NCBI RefSeq assembly: GCF_900114845.1
Contig: NZ_FOUK01000002.1
Span: forward strand, 496,001 to 560,000
Length of the DNA: 64,000 nt
Direction: 5' to 3'
From: Pimelobacter simplex
Lineage (GTDB): Bacteria > Actinomycetota > Actinomycetes > Propionibacteriales > Nocardioidaceae
The translations under genes were made by a program, and so were the position numbers. Below the pieces are notes generated by a model. The model made no database searches and was not told the origin of the DNA. It saw only the letters and a list, made by a program, of their open reading frames with translations. Shown here piece after piece: positions 17,523-28,500 of this stretch; positions within the stretch are counted from its first letter, which is position 1; each line of letters starts with the position of its first letter.

Positions 17523-18873
17523 CGGGGGCCAGCGGGGTCAGCGGGTTGCCGGCGGGGATCGACGCGCAGTTGTCGGGCGCCGGCCGGCCGGCGAAGCGCG
17601 CGCCGAGCCAGGCGATCGCGTCGGGCAGCCACAGCGGGACCGAGGTGAAGTGGCTCAGCGGGTACTCCCGGTGCACGACGTCGACGCCGCCCGCGCAGTA
17701 CTTGCGCGCCAGCGACCGGACGTCGCCGGCCAGCATCACGCCGTCCCCCTTGCCGAGGCCGGGCCGGTCGCCTCTGGTCCCCTCGAGCTGGCCGCCGGTG
17801 CCCTGGCCGATGAACATCGGCACCGTCGGGTTCGGCCGGGTGCCGAGGTTGAGCTGGTTGACGGTCCGCACGAAGGCCGGGATGCTCGCCGGGTCGGCGT
17901 ACGCCGGCTGGGTCAGGTCGGCCCAGGTGAGGCCGGGATAGGCGCCGAGCACCTCGATGATGGGCGCCTTCTCGAGCCTCGCGTAGATCCGCCGGCCCTC
18001 GTCGCTGAGGTACGGCATCAGGTCGATCCCGAAGCCGCGGGCCACCCCGACGACCGCCATCGGGATCACGCCGGCCCAGATCCGGCTGCCGTCGACGTAC
18101 CGCAGGTTCGCGGCGGGGCGCACGAGCACGCCGCCCTCGGCCGCGCCGACGAGGCGCCGGTCGACGTCGGGCGCGTACGACGGCGCGAGCACCGCCGCCC
18201 AGTTGGTCGCGATCGCGCCCCCGGAGTAGCCGACCAGGCCGACCTTCGCGGCGGGCGCGATGCCGGTGGCGGGCGTGCGCAGTGCGGCCCGGATCGAGTC
18301 GAGGGTGACCCGCCCGTACTCCGGACCGGCCGCGAAGTCGGCCGTCGGCCCCTCGGTGTCGGCCATCACGATCGCGTACCCGCGCAGCAGGAACGCCGCC
18401 ATGAGCACCGTCTCGACGTGCGCGGCCATCGCGCCCGGCGCGGTGCTGCCCGCGATCGCGCGCGAGGGACCGTGCTCGGGGTCGAGCGAGTCGTAGAAGG
18501 ACTGGTAGGAGATCACCCGGCTCGTCGTCCCGGTCAGGGGCTTGATCACCGACGTCACCCCCGCGACCGCCCGGCCCTGCTGGTCGGTGGTGCGGAAGAC
18601 GATCTGGACCACCCGCAGCGGCAGCGGGACGCCGGCCACCCGGTACGGCAGCGTGCGGGTCTTGAGCACGGTGCCGGGCGCGAGCTCCCGCAGCGGGGTG
18701 CTGCCGGCGTAGGTGAAGAACGGGTCAGGCGCCACCGACGGTGCCGGGGCAGCGTGCGCCGGCGGGCTCACCGGAGCCAGCGTCGCGAGCACCGCGACGA
18801 CCGCCGCGAGCGCTCCCCCGAACCGTCCGTACCGCGTGCGCACGCGCGTGCCGCCCATCGCCGACCTCCCCAT
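17515..18873 (-). CDS. Secreted lipase, LIP family (PF03583-like)
   Basis: This 452-residue secreted protein has a classical signal peptide: a basic start, hydrophobic core GGALAAVVAVLATLAPV, and cleavage near AHAAPAPS (about residue 42). The mature part matches secretory lipases. It has SVIKPLTG, YQSFYDSLDPEHGPS, a nucleophile elbow GYSGGAIATNWAA, an aspartate region and the terminal histidine in YPLSHFTSVP. It likely releases fatty acids from external triacylglycerol. Starts at 18873 (GGAG six bases ahead) and 18858 (GGGGAGG ahead) are both plausible. An inverted-repeat array lies upstream at 18930-18954. Confidence 0.86.
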   Translation of the reverse strand: MGRSAMGGTRVRTRYGRFGGALAAVVAVLATLAPVSPPAHAAPAPSVAPDPFFTYAGSTPLRELAPGTVLKTRTLPYRVAGVPLPLRVVQIVFRTTDQQGRAVAGVTSVIKPLTGTTSRVISYQSFYDSLDPEHGPSRAIAGSTAPGAMAAHVETVLMAAFLLRGYAIVMADTEGPTADFAAGPEYGRVTLDSIRAALRTPATGIAPAAKVGLVGYSGGAIATNWAAVLAPSYAPDVDRRLVGAAEGGVLVRPAANLRYVDGSRIWAGVIPMAVVGVARGFGIDLMPYLSDEGRRIYARLEKAPIIEVLGAYPGLTWADLTQPAYADPASIPAFVRTVNQLNLGTRPNPTVPMFIGQGTGGQLEGTRGDRPGLGKGDGVMLAGDVRSLARKYCAGGVDVVHREYPLSHFTSVPLWLPDAIAWLGARFAGRPAPDNCASIPAGNPLTPLAPAR

Positions 18874-18929
18874 GTCGTCTCCGATGCCGCCGCACCGTGA
18901 CGGGCGTCACGACCGGCCCCGTCATGCTT

Positions 18930-18954
18930 GTTGACAGGGCTGTCACTTGTCAAC
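18930..18954. promoter_or_regulatory. Composite palindrome upstream of the lipase gene, probable operator
   Basis: GTTGACA and TGTCAAC form outer arms 11 bases apart. Inside, TGACAG-GG-CTGTCA is a perfect 14-bp palindrome sharing the left arm. The site lies between the lipase start and the upstream gene end. The arms match those of the TetR operators at 38729-38767 but in the opposite orientation. The binding regulator is unknown. Confidence 0.5.
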
Positions 18955-18956
18955 GG

Positions 18957-19961
18957 TCAGGCGCAGGGCCAGGAGGTCGTCGTCAGCGTGTGCCGCGCGC
19001 CGCGCTTGGTCACCACGACCGCGCGGACCTGGCCCGAGGAGCGGTCCGCGATCGGGCCGACCCGGACCGACCTGGCCCGCAGCGCCGGGCCGCGCAGCAC
19101 GAGCCGGCGGTGGCCGTTGACGGAGAACGTGATCGTGCGGACCTTGGTCCGGGCGGCCCGGGTGAGCGCCACCGGCAGCCGGTGCCGGGCGCAGCTGCGG
19201 TCGCCGGGCCGGACGTACCGCAGGGCGGTGCCGGACCGCGTCCGCAGGGCCCCGGCAGGCACCAGCAGGATGCTCCCCGCGACCCGCCCGCCGGCCGCGA
19301 CCGGGCCGCTGGCCTTCGGCACCTCGGCCGAGGCGATGGCGGTGATCGAGAGGTCGTAGGTGCCCGGCGGCAGGAGCGCCGAGCGCGCCTCCCCCATCGG
19401 GACGTCGTGGTACAGCTCGCTGCCGGCGGTGCGGTAGGCCGAGACGTAGCCGTGGACGACGCCGGTCCGGCTGCTGCGCGCCACGAACCACGACGGCCTC
19501 GCCACCGGCACGGTCACCACGTCGGAGGCGGCCGTCTGGAGGAGGATCCGGCACCGCCGCACGTCGAGGGAGGGGGTCGCCGAGACGCCGAGCTCCGCCG
19601 TCAGCGACGTCGTGTAGGTGCCAGGCCGCGGACGGCTCGCCCGCGCCTGGGCGGACCCGGTGGAGCGAACGGTGGCGTTGTCGGCCGAGCCGGTCTGGTC
19701 GAGCCGCAGCTCGCGAGGCAGGCCGTCGATCGGCGTGTGGACGAAGTGGTCCTGGTGACCGGTCATCGCGACCGGTCCGCTGCCCGTGCAGTCGTCCAGG
19801 TCGTAGTTCGCGGACCCGAGCCAGGCCTGCTGCTCCGCCACCGTCGCCGCCGTCGCCGCGCCGTTGGCTCCGGCCGGCGCCGGGCTCGAGACCGGGCCCA
19901 GGCCCACGGCCAGCACCAGGGCCGCGCCCGCGGCCACTCCCCTGCTCAGGCGCACGGCCAC
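18957..19961 (-). CDS. Secreted hypothetical protein, paralogue B
   Basis: This is a 334-residue protein with a signal peptide (hydrophobic GVAAGAALVLAVGLGPVSS, cleavage near APAGANG). No known domain is recognised. It shares its architecture with the preceding gene: a Cys-containing N-terminal motif with MTG, a WFV/WLV beta segment, and a C-terminal region of about 90 residues ending in the same TxxSWPCA. Shared features include the SVNG turn and a DRSCA/HRDCA cysteine. The GTG at 19961 was chosen by alignment with the paralogue; it overlaps the end of that gene by 16 bases. It is the last gene of the kinase-surface protein array. Confidence 0.7.
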   Translation of the reverse strand: MAVRLSRGVAAGAALVLAVGLGPVSSPAPAGANGAATAATVAEQQAWLGSANYDLDDCTGSGPVAMTGHQDHFVHTPIDGLPRELRLDQTGSADNATVRSTGSAQARASRPRPGTYTTSLTAELGVSATPSLDVRRCRILLQTAASDVVTVPVARPSWFVARSSRTGVVHGYVSAYRTAGSELYHDVPMGEARSALLPPGTYDLSITAIASAEVPKASGPVAAGGRVAGSILLVPAGALRTRSGTALRYVRPGDRSCARHRLPVALTRAARTKVRTITFSVNGHRRLVLRGPALRARSVRVGPIADRSSGQVRAVVVTKRGARHTLTTTSWPCA

Positions 19962-20917
19962 GACCTGGCCGTCATCTTCCGGACCGCACCGGACCGGGTC
20001 ACCACGGTCGCGCTGATCGCGCCGTCCGACCGGGCCGGGATCTTCGTCAGCCGCACGGTCGTGCGGCGCAGCGCCTTGCCGGTGAGGACCCGGGCGCGCT
20101 TGCCGTTGACGCTCAGCGTGATCCGCCGGGCCTTCGTGGCGGCCTTGGGGGTCAGCGTCATCGTCACCCGGCGGCCGGCGCAGTCGCGGTGGCCGGCCGT
20201 GAGGTAGGCGCGGGCCTTGCCGGACTGCTGGCGGAGGGTGCCGATCGGGAACAGGCCGAGCGAGCCGGAGACGCTCGCCGACGACGCGACCGCCGGCGGC
20301 GTGCTCGACGTGGCCGGGACGGCGACCTGGGCGGTGACCCGCGTGCCCACCGCGTAGCCGCCGGCCGGGACGAGCCGGGTGAGCTTCCGGCCGGGGAGGA
20401 CGACGTGCTCCGCACCGGAGTCGGCGGACGCGGCGACCACGGCGGTGCCGCCGCTGCGCACCGCTCCCTTGGCGCTGATGACCAGCCACGAGGGGCGCGG
20501 TGCCGTCACATCGGCGACGACGCCGGAGTCGAGCTTGTAGGTGAGCGAGCAGATCGTGCCGCCGCGCGGGCGGGCGGTGACCGAGCTGGAGATCGCGAGC
20601 CCCATCCGCACGCTCCCCCACGCGTCACCTGTGAGCGTGCCGGTCACCACGCTGGTGCCGCTGACGGCGCTGTTGCTGACCGTCCCGGAGCGCTGCAGCC
20701 GGACCGTGTGCGGCCGGCCGTCGCGCGGCAGGTCCACCCGGTTCGGCTCGCTGCCCGTCATGTCGTCGGCGCAGCCGGACGGCACGGTCACCCACTCGGC
20801 GGCCGTCAGCTCGGCCGCGCGGACCACGGCCTCGGCGGACGGCACCGGCTGCAGGCCGAGCCCGCCGGCGAGCAGCACCACAGCACCCGCAGCGACCCCA
20901 CGACGCACCGCGACCAT
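19946..20917 (-). CDS. Secreted hypothetical protein, paralogue A
   Basis: This is a 323-residue secreted protein with signal peptide VAAGAVVLLAGGLGLQPV and predicted cleavage near PSAEA. The mature part looks all-beta with several cysteines. The C-terminal 90 residues (GHRDCAGRRVTMTL, ITLSVNG, ending ARSWPCA) are clearly homologous to the downstream gene, so this is a tandem duplication. I recognise no family. ATG 20917 is preferred; a GTG at 20944 is possible. It begins 30 bases after the transglutaminase-like gene and is probably in the same operon. Confidence 0.7.
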   Translation of the reverse strand: MVAVRRGVAAGAVVLLAGGLGLQPVPSAEAVVRAAELTAAEWVTVPSGCADDMTGSEPNRVDLPRDGRPHTVRLQRSGTVSNSAVSGTSVVTGTLTGDAWGSVRMGLAISSSVTARPRGGTICSLTYKLDSGVVADVTAPRPSWLVISAKGAVRSGGTAVVAASADSGAEHVVLPGRKLTRLVPAGGYAVGTRVTAQVAVPATSSTPPAVASSASVSGSLGLFPIGTLRQQSGKARAYLTAGHRDCAGRRVTMTLTPKAATKARRITLSVNGKRARVLTGKALRRTTVRLTKIPARSDGAISATVVTRSGAVRKMTARSWPCA

Positions 20918-20947
20918 CCGACCCGACCCCCGAGACCTGCGCACCGG

Positions 20948-23314
20948 CTATCGGCGCTTCCGCCGCAAGGTACCAGCCCGGCGCCGCAGGGCCTGACCGC
21001 GCCGGGCGGCGGCCCCGCGGACCCGGTCGAGGCCGCTGCGCCAGGGCACCGAGGCGAGCGAGAAGCGGGCGAGGAGGCGGCGCCACCAGGGGGTCTCCTT
21101 GCGGAGCCGCTTGAGGGCGGTGTCGACGTCGGCCCAGTAGGCCTGGGCCTCCTCGATGCTGGGCTCGCCCTCGCCGTAGACGTGGCGGTCGGCGGTGTGC
21201 GCCAGCGTCACCACCGGGACGACGTCGTACCGGTCCGCGGCGGCGTAGGCGCTCTCGCGGCGGGTGGCACCGGGGGCGGGGCGGACGCCGAGGTCGCGCA
21301 TCCGGTCGGCGAGCTCGCGCCAGGCGCCGGTGAGGCGGACGGTGGCGTCGCAGGCCTTGCGCCGGCGCCGGCGGCGCAGCAGCTTGAAGAGCAGGACGCC
21401 CCACAGCGGCGAGAGGATCAGGAGGACCTTGGCCACGTCGAGGACGATGCCGATGATCGCGCCGAGCACCTCGAGGATGTCGAGGTCCTTGCGCTGGCCG
21501 TCGCCCTGCTGGAGGTTGTCGCTGGCCTCCTTGGGCTCGCCGGGTACGCGCGGCGGCTGCAGCACCTGGGGCTGCGGCTCCTCGTCGGGGTCGTCGTTGG
21601 GGCGGCGCAGCTTCTGGTCCTCGGGCGGGGTGGGCTCGAAGGGGACCCAGCCGGCGTCGCCGAGCTTGACCTCGGTCCAGGCGGTCATGTTCTCGCCGCG
21701 GACGTCGCCGGTGCCCGGCGGCACCTTGAAGCCGACGACGACGCGGATCGGCAGGCCGAGGCGCTGGCCGATGACGCCCATGGCGGCGGCGTACTGCTCG
21801 GCGTTGCCGACCGGGTTGGCGGTCTTGGTGAGCATCGCGAGGCGGCTGGCGCCGTGGCCGGCGGGGACGTCGTCGTCGATGCCGTCGGAGTAGAAGCCGT
21901 GCTCGCGGAAGGCGTCGCGCAGGAACTGGGCGAGCTCGCCGCCGGTGCCGCCGCCGAAGCGGTCCTCGCTCTCCCAGCGCTGCACCCGGTCGACGAGCTC
22001 CTCGGGCACGATCGCGGGCGGCGGGAGGGAGACCGACTCGTCGGCCTCGAGCACCGCGATCTCCTCCTCGACCAGGGACGGCGGCGCGACGGCCTCGACC
22101 TCGAAGGAGGTGCCCGGGGCGACGCCGCCGATCTGCGCGACGGTCCCGGTCTCGGGGTTGATCACGAGCTCGGCGGCCGCGGTGTCGTCGGTCCGGCCGT
22201 CGCGGACGGGCGTCATCGACAGCGTCTCGCCGATGCTCGGCACCCAGACACCGGTGTAGCTGCCGATGGTGACCCGGCCGCGGACCGTGGCCCGGGCGTT
22301 GGCCTCGGGGTCGTTGCGCAGCCGGCGGAAGGTGCCGGAGTCGTGGGCGGAGCCGGGGCCGCCGGAGACGTTCCAGACGATGCCGTCGTAGGTGTCCATC
22401 ACGGCGAGCCGGACCAGCGTGCCAGGCTCGAGGTTGTCGACGGTGAAGAGGATCGACTCGGTGCGGACCGGCTCCTTCTTGTAGGCCCGGAACTTCGCCA
22501 GCGGGCTCGGGTAGTCGCGCGGGTCGAAGGGCGGGTCGACGTGGTCGCGCAGCACCTCGCGGTGGGCGGCGGGGTCGCTGAGCGAGCCCAGGCCGGCCGC
22601 CGCACCACCGGCCACGCCGACGACGAGCAGGGTGGCGAGCACCCGGCGGCCCCAGCGCCCGCGGACGTGGCGCTGCCCGCGCCACTGCAGCCAGACCAGC
22701 CCGACCGCCGCGACCGCGAGCCCGCGGGTCAGCGCGGCCCCGGCGGCGATGTCGCCGAACGCGGAGGCCAGGACGAGCACCAGTCCGAGGACCACACCGG
22801 CCAGGCCCGGCGAGCGCGAGCGCCACAGCAGCACCGTGGCGACCAGGCCGCCGACCAGGCCGATGACGAGGGGCACGATCAGCACGACGCCGCTCTCGCC
22901 GAGGGGCACCGGCAGGGTCAGCGCCTCGCGCCAGGCGTGCACGAGTCCGACAGTGAGGTCGCGCAGCGAGTCGGCGGTCGGGACGACGCCGCCACCCTGC
23001 GCCCGGTTCGGCACGGCGACCGCGGAGCCCACCGCGAAGTAGCCGACCGCAGCGGCCAGGGTCGTCGTCCACGGACCCCAGCGCCAGCGCGCACCGAGCC
23101 AGCCCACGAGGACGCCGACGAGCAGGCCGGTCACGACGGCGAGCAGCCAGCGGCTGCCCGTGTAGGCCGCGCCCAGCGGCCACGCGCAGAGCACCCCGAG
23201 CCCGACCACCAGGACGGCGTCGACGACGGCCAGCCACCACGGCAGTGCCGCGCCCGCGCGCCGCCCCCGCTGGGGGACGACGACGACCGGCTGGCTGCCG
23301 CTGAGCGCGCTCAT
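20948..23314 (-). CDS. TgpA-like membrane protein with a catalytically degenerate transglutaminase domain
   Basis: This is a 788-residue protein. Five or six N-terminal helices span about residues 25-240 (DUF3488/TgpA N-terminal type). An external domain containing a transglutaminase-like core follows at about 495-565, then a helix near 615-645, an RRRRRR stop-transfer and a basic cytoplasmic tail. The usual GxCxxF/Y catalytic cysteine is replaced: GNAEQY has Ala505. The His of the HAW motif is Thr544 in MTAW, and the acid position reads FEPTP. All other core landmarks remain, including LGLPIRVVVGF and GWVPFEPTP. It overlaps the DUF58 gene by ATGA and belongs to the MoxR-DUF58-TgpA triad. Confidence 0.85.
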   Translation of the reverse strand: MSALSGSQPVVVVPQRGRRAGAALPWWLAVVDAVLVVGLGVLCAWPLGAAYTGSRWLLAVVTGLLVGVLVGWLGARWRWGPWTTTLAAAVGYFAVGSAVAVPNRAQGGGVVPTADSLRDLTVGLVHAWREALTLPVPLGESGVVLIVPLVIGLVGGLVATVLLWRSRSPGLAGVVLGLVLVLASAFGDIAAGAALTRGLAVAAVGLVWLQWRGQRHVRGRWGRRVLATLLVVGVAGGAAAGLGSLSDPAAHREVLRDHVDPPFDPRDYPSPLAKFRAYKKEPVRTESILFTVDNLEPGTLVRLAVMDTYDGIVWNVSGGPGSAHDSGTFRRLRNDPEANARATVRGRVTIGSYTGVWVPSIGETLSMTPVRDGRTDDTAAAELVINPETGTVAQIGGVAPGTSFEVEAVAPPSLVEEEIAVLEADESVSLPPPAIVPEELVDRVQRWESEDRFGGGTGGELAQFLRDAFREHGFYSDGIDDDVPAGHGASRLAMLTKTANPVGNAEQYAAAMGVIGQRLGLPIRVVVGFKVPPGTGDVRGENMTAWTEVKLGDAGWVPFEPTPPEDQKLRRPNDDPDEEPQPQVLQPPRVPGEPKEASDNLQQGDGQRKDLDILEVLGAIIGIVLDVAKVLLILSPLWGVLLFKLLRRRRRRKACDATVRLTGAWRELADRMRDLGVRPAPGATRRESAYAAADRYDVVPVVTLAHTADRHVYGEGEPSIEEAQAYWADVDTALKRLRKETPWWRRLLARFSLASVPWRSGLDRVRGAAARRGQALRRRAGTLRRKRR

Positions 23315-24590
23315 GCTGCGACCCGCCGGACCGCCACCGCGAGCTCGTCGAGCCGTCCGACCGTCGCCACGGCGAGGTCGCCGAGCCAGCGCACCGACGG
23401 CTCGTCGCCGACCAGGCAGCGGACCGCGATGGCGCGGGTGTCGACGGGCAGGTACTGGCGGGCGCGGCGCAGGTCGGTGATGCTCACGCCGGACCCGATG
23501 CAGAGCACGATCACGCTCGCGGCCAGCTCGTCGCTGCCGAGGTGGCGGGCGACGTCGACGAGCCGGCGCGCCTTCCAGTCGTAGGTCAGCCCGGAGAGCC
23601 CGTCGAGGAAGCGCTGCGCGCCCGCGGCAGGCAGGGAGCCGTGCGAGGCCGCCGCGCTGAGCTGCTGGCCGTCGGCGAGCGCCTGGGTGCCGAGCGAGCC
23701 GGCGACCGAGATGGCGAGCTCGAACTCGTCGTCGCTGGCGTAGTCCTCGAGCCGCGAGCTGACGACGGTGAGCAGGTGCGAGCGCCGGGTCTCCTCGAAC
23801 TGGCGGACCATGAGGCTGCCGGTCTTGGCGCTCGACTTCCAGTGGATGTGGCGCCGGTCGTCGCCCGCGACGTAGCCGCGCAGCGCGTGGAAGGACACGT
23901 CGTTGTCGGAGACCTTGGGCACCGTGCGGCCCTCGAGGTCGCGGATCAGCCCGGCCGCGGAGCCGTCGACGCGCAGCGTCTTGGGGTGCACGTAGAGCCG
24001 GTCCATCTCGCTGAGGTGGCGCACCCGGCGCAGCAGCCCGAGCGGGTCGGCGCGCACGGCGGTGACCGGGCCGACGTCGAGCACCGCGCGATGGGCCGTC
24101 GGGACGGCGAACAGCTCCTCGTGCAGCGCCCCGGGCGCCAGCCCCGGCAGCTCGAAGGCCGCCCGCCCCGCGCCCACCGGGAACTCCACGACCAGCGGCC
24201 GGGAGCGGCGCTGGCTGGGGTTGGTCAGGGTGAGGTAGCCGTTGGCCCGCTCCCCCACGATCACCCGGTCGCGAGCCAGGTCGAGACGCGCGGCCAGCGG
24301 CGAGCGGCCGACGACGAAGCCGACCGCGATGAGCAGCACGAGCACCAGGAAGATCCCGGCCACGACCAGCTCGCGCCAGTGCAGCAGCGGTCCCGCGACC
24401 ACGAGGACGACGGCGAGCAGGCCGACCACCCACCCGGCCGGCGTGACCGTGTCGGTGACCGGGGCGACCGCCGTCCGCAGCCGGCGGGTGCGCTCGGCGA
24501 CACCGTCGCGCAGCGCGCCGCCCAGCGCCGCGCGGCGCCGGGAGACAGCGGTCAGGGCACGGCGGGCGCCGGCCACCCAGGAGCGGGGAC

Positions 24591-24594
<4 letters not shown>
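23311..24594 (-). CDS. DUF58 domain-containing membrane protein (MoxR partner)
   Basis: This 427-residue protein has two membrane helices at about 55-100 followed by a cytoplasmic DUF58/vWA-like domain. The family motif is visible: LRGYVAGDDRRHIHWKSSAK, then LMVRQFE. DUF58 proteins accompany MoxR ATPases and are thought to be co-chaperone or adaptor partners. Overlaps of four bases with MoxR upstream (ATGA) and with the transglutaminase-like gene downstream imply coupled synthesis of the three. Confidence 0.88.
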
Positions 24595-25562
<968 letters not shown>

Positions 25563-25580
25563 GATTTCCTTTCGGGCGGA

Positions 25581-28500
25581 TCAGGGGGCGGTGCGGGAGA
25601 CGCCGTCGAGCGTGACCGAGGGCTTGGCGTCGCCGGTGACGCGGCAGCCGTTGCCGCCGGCGGTGTAGCTGAGCCTGCCGGAGACCGACTGCGTGAAGCT
25701 GCCGCAGGAGTCGCCGTAGGGCTGCAGGCCGTTGAGCGACACGACGGCGTCGCGCGGCTGGTTGATGAAGCCGTCGGCGTTGACGCCGATCGCGCAGCGG
25801 CCCAGGACGTTGCACGACACGCTGATCGCCAGGTACTTCTCCTTGGAGGTGCCCGTGATCGTGATCGGGTCGCTGAACTCGCGGTCCCCGGTCGCCGACG
25901 ACCGGGTCCGGACCATGATCCGGGCGGTGCTGCCGCCCTGCTCGACCGCGGTGGACCAGGACTCGCCCGAGCGGCGGTCGTTCCAGCTCGCGCCGCCGTC
26001 GGTGCTGAACTGCACGCCGGTGACCGGCTTGCCGTTGGCCGCTCCCGCCTGGAGCCGGAGGTCGACCGAGTAGTACTCCGTGCTCGTCTTGGAGGTGTCG
26101 TCGGGTGGGAACGGCTTGCCCCAGGTGAGGATCCCGTCGAGCGAGTCCGCCTGGCCCTCGACGGACCGGTCTCCGTTGAAGGTGACCGCCCAGACCCGGA
26201 TGGAGTGCGTGCCGTTGTCGGCAAAGGTGATGGCCTGGCCCCCGCCACCGGGCGCGGCGGGAACGGTGACGCTGCCGGACGACCCGGTCTGCACCACGTA
26301 GTAGCGGATCGGCAGGCCGCCGTCGTCGGCCGGCGCGTCCCAGCCGATCATCGCGGTCCGGTCGGACGGCGAGCTGCCCACCTCGCGCAGCCCGCGGACC
26401 GGGCCCGCCTTGGTCCACGGCCGGCCCGACACGCTCGGGCTGCGGTCGCTGGTGCCGGCGTCGTTGGTCGCCGCGACCGTGAAGGTCACCGTCTGGCCCT
26501 TGCGGATGCCGTCGCCGGCACCGAACGTCTTGGACGACGTCCCCGCCCCCACGGTGTAGGTCGAGCGGCTGCAGCCGTCGCAGGTGATGACGTAAGCGGA
26601 GACCGCGTTGCCGTTGCTCTGCGAGACCGACCAGCGCGACCAGTCGATCCGCACCCACGGCTCGTTGGTGTAGGGGCTGTCCTCGCTGGCGGTCAGCTGC
26701 GGCGGCGCGCCGGAGCGCACCGGGACGCCGAACGGCGCGACCGACTGCGAGGCGCCGGAGAACTGCCGGCGCGGCTCGACGTCGTTGACCGCCCGGATCT
26801 CGAAGGCGTACGACGTCCCGTTGTCGAGGCCGGTGATGAGGTGCGAGGTCTGGCCGCCGGTAGCGGTCCAGGTGCGCCCGCTGCCCGCCTCCTTGATCTC
26901 GTACGACGTGATGGGCGAGCCCTCGTTGGCCGGCGGGGTCCAGCGCACGGTGAGCTGGCGGTCCATCCGGCTGCCGGTGGGCTTGGGCTCGACGACGATC
27001 GTCGGGGGCGACATCAGGTCGGGCGCCTTGTTGGGGGTGATCGCCTCGGACGGCGGGCTCGCCTCGCTCCAGCCGACCGAGTTCTCCGCCTTGACGGTGA
27101 ACGTGTAGGTCTCGCCCGGGGTGAGGTCGTCGAGCCGGCACGTGGGGCCCGTGCAGATCTGCCGGAAGCCGTGCGAGCCCGAGACCTCGTACTGCTCGAT
27201 CGGCGCGCCGTTGGCGTCCGGCTCGCGCCAGGACAGCACCGCCGAGGACGCCTCGACCGACGACAGGGCCGGCCGGGGCGGCGCCGCGGGCACGTCGAGG
27301 ACGACCACGTTGATCCGCGCGGTGACGTCGCGCTTCTTGTCGTCGGAGGCGTCGGAGACGGTGACCTTGATCGTCGAGGTGCCCGACCCGACCGGGCGGA
27401 ACGAGACGCTCGAGCCGTCGGTCTCGAGGTCGTCGACCCGGCCGGAGCCCTCGATCCGGGCGTTGCTCGCCTTGATCGGCTCACCGGGGTAGGGGTTGAC
27501 CGCGTAGTCCGCGAGGTCGACGGAGCGGACCTCGCCCTTCTTGGTGGTCACGCTGATCACCGGGATCTCGAGGCGCGGGCGGTCGCTGTCGACGATGTGC
27601 GCGGTGACGGTGGCCTCGGTGGTGCCGCCGTGACCGTCGTCGGCCACGACCGCGACCTTGAGCGTGTCGCCGTCCTTGGCGCCGCCGCTCGCCTCGATCG
27701 ACAGGATGCTCTCGCCCGACGGGATGCTCGCGGTGAGCCCGGCCTCGGCCGACTTCACCGAGTAGGCCATGGTGTCGAGGTCGTCCTCGTTGGCGTCGCG
27801 GGTGAGCCCGGCGAGGTCGACCTGGGCGGCGTCGCCCTCGGTGCCGACGTCGACCGCGGCGTCGCGCATCTCGGGCGCGACGTTGCCGCTGGGCCGGACG
27901 TCGATCGGGATGGTCAGCAGCGACGTCAGCCCGGCGTCCTCGCCGGTGGTGCGGCCGTCGCTGACCGAGACCGTGACCGAGGCCGGGCCGACGTGGCCGC
28001 GGTCGGAGACGAACGACAGCGAGGTCGGGCTTCCCTCGACCGCGCCGACGACGCCGTTGACGGCGGTCGGCGTGCGGTCCGGGACGATCCGCGGCTCGCG
28101 GCCGGCGCGGGTGACGACGAGGTCCTCGAGGTCGAGCACGACCCGCTCCCCCGACACCGCCTTGACCGGGATCTTGTCCTTCGCGGTGGTCAGCTGCGGC
28201 GGCACGTTGGCGGTGCCGGTCACGTAGATGACGCCGAAGGTGTCGGACGACTCGTCGTCGCTGTCGTCGAGGCGGTAGAGGACCACCTGGTCGTCGGCGG
28301 TGAGCTTGACCCGCACCGTCGAGTCGCCCTTCGCGACCTCGCACTCGCCGCGGCTGCCGGCGTCGCAGTCGGTGACCTTCAGCTCGACCTTGGGACCGTC
28401 GAAGTCGAGGTCGTTCTCGAGCACCGGGATGTCGACCCAGGCGCCCGGGTCGCGCCCGATGATGTCGCCGAGGTCGGCCACGTCGTCGCGCGCGATCGGG

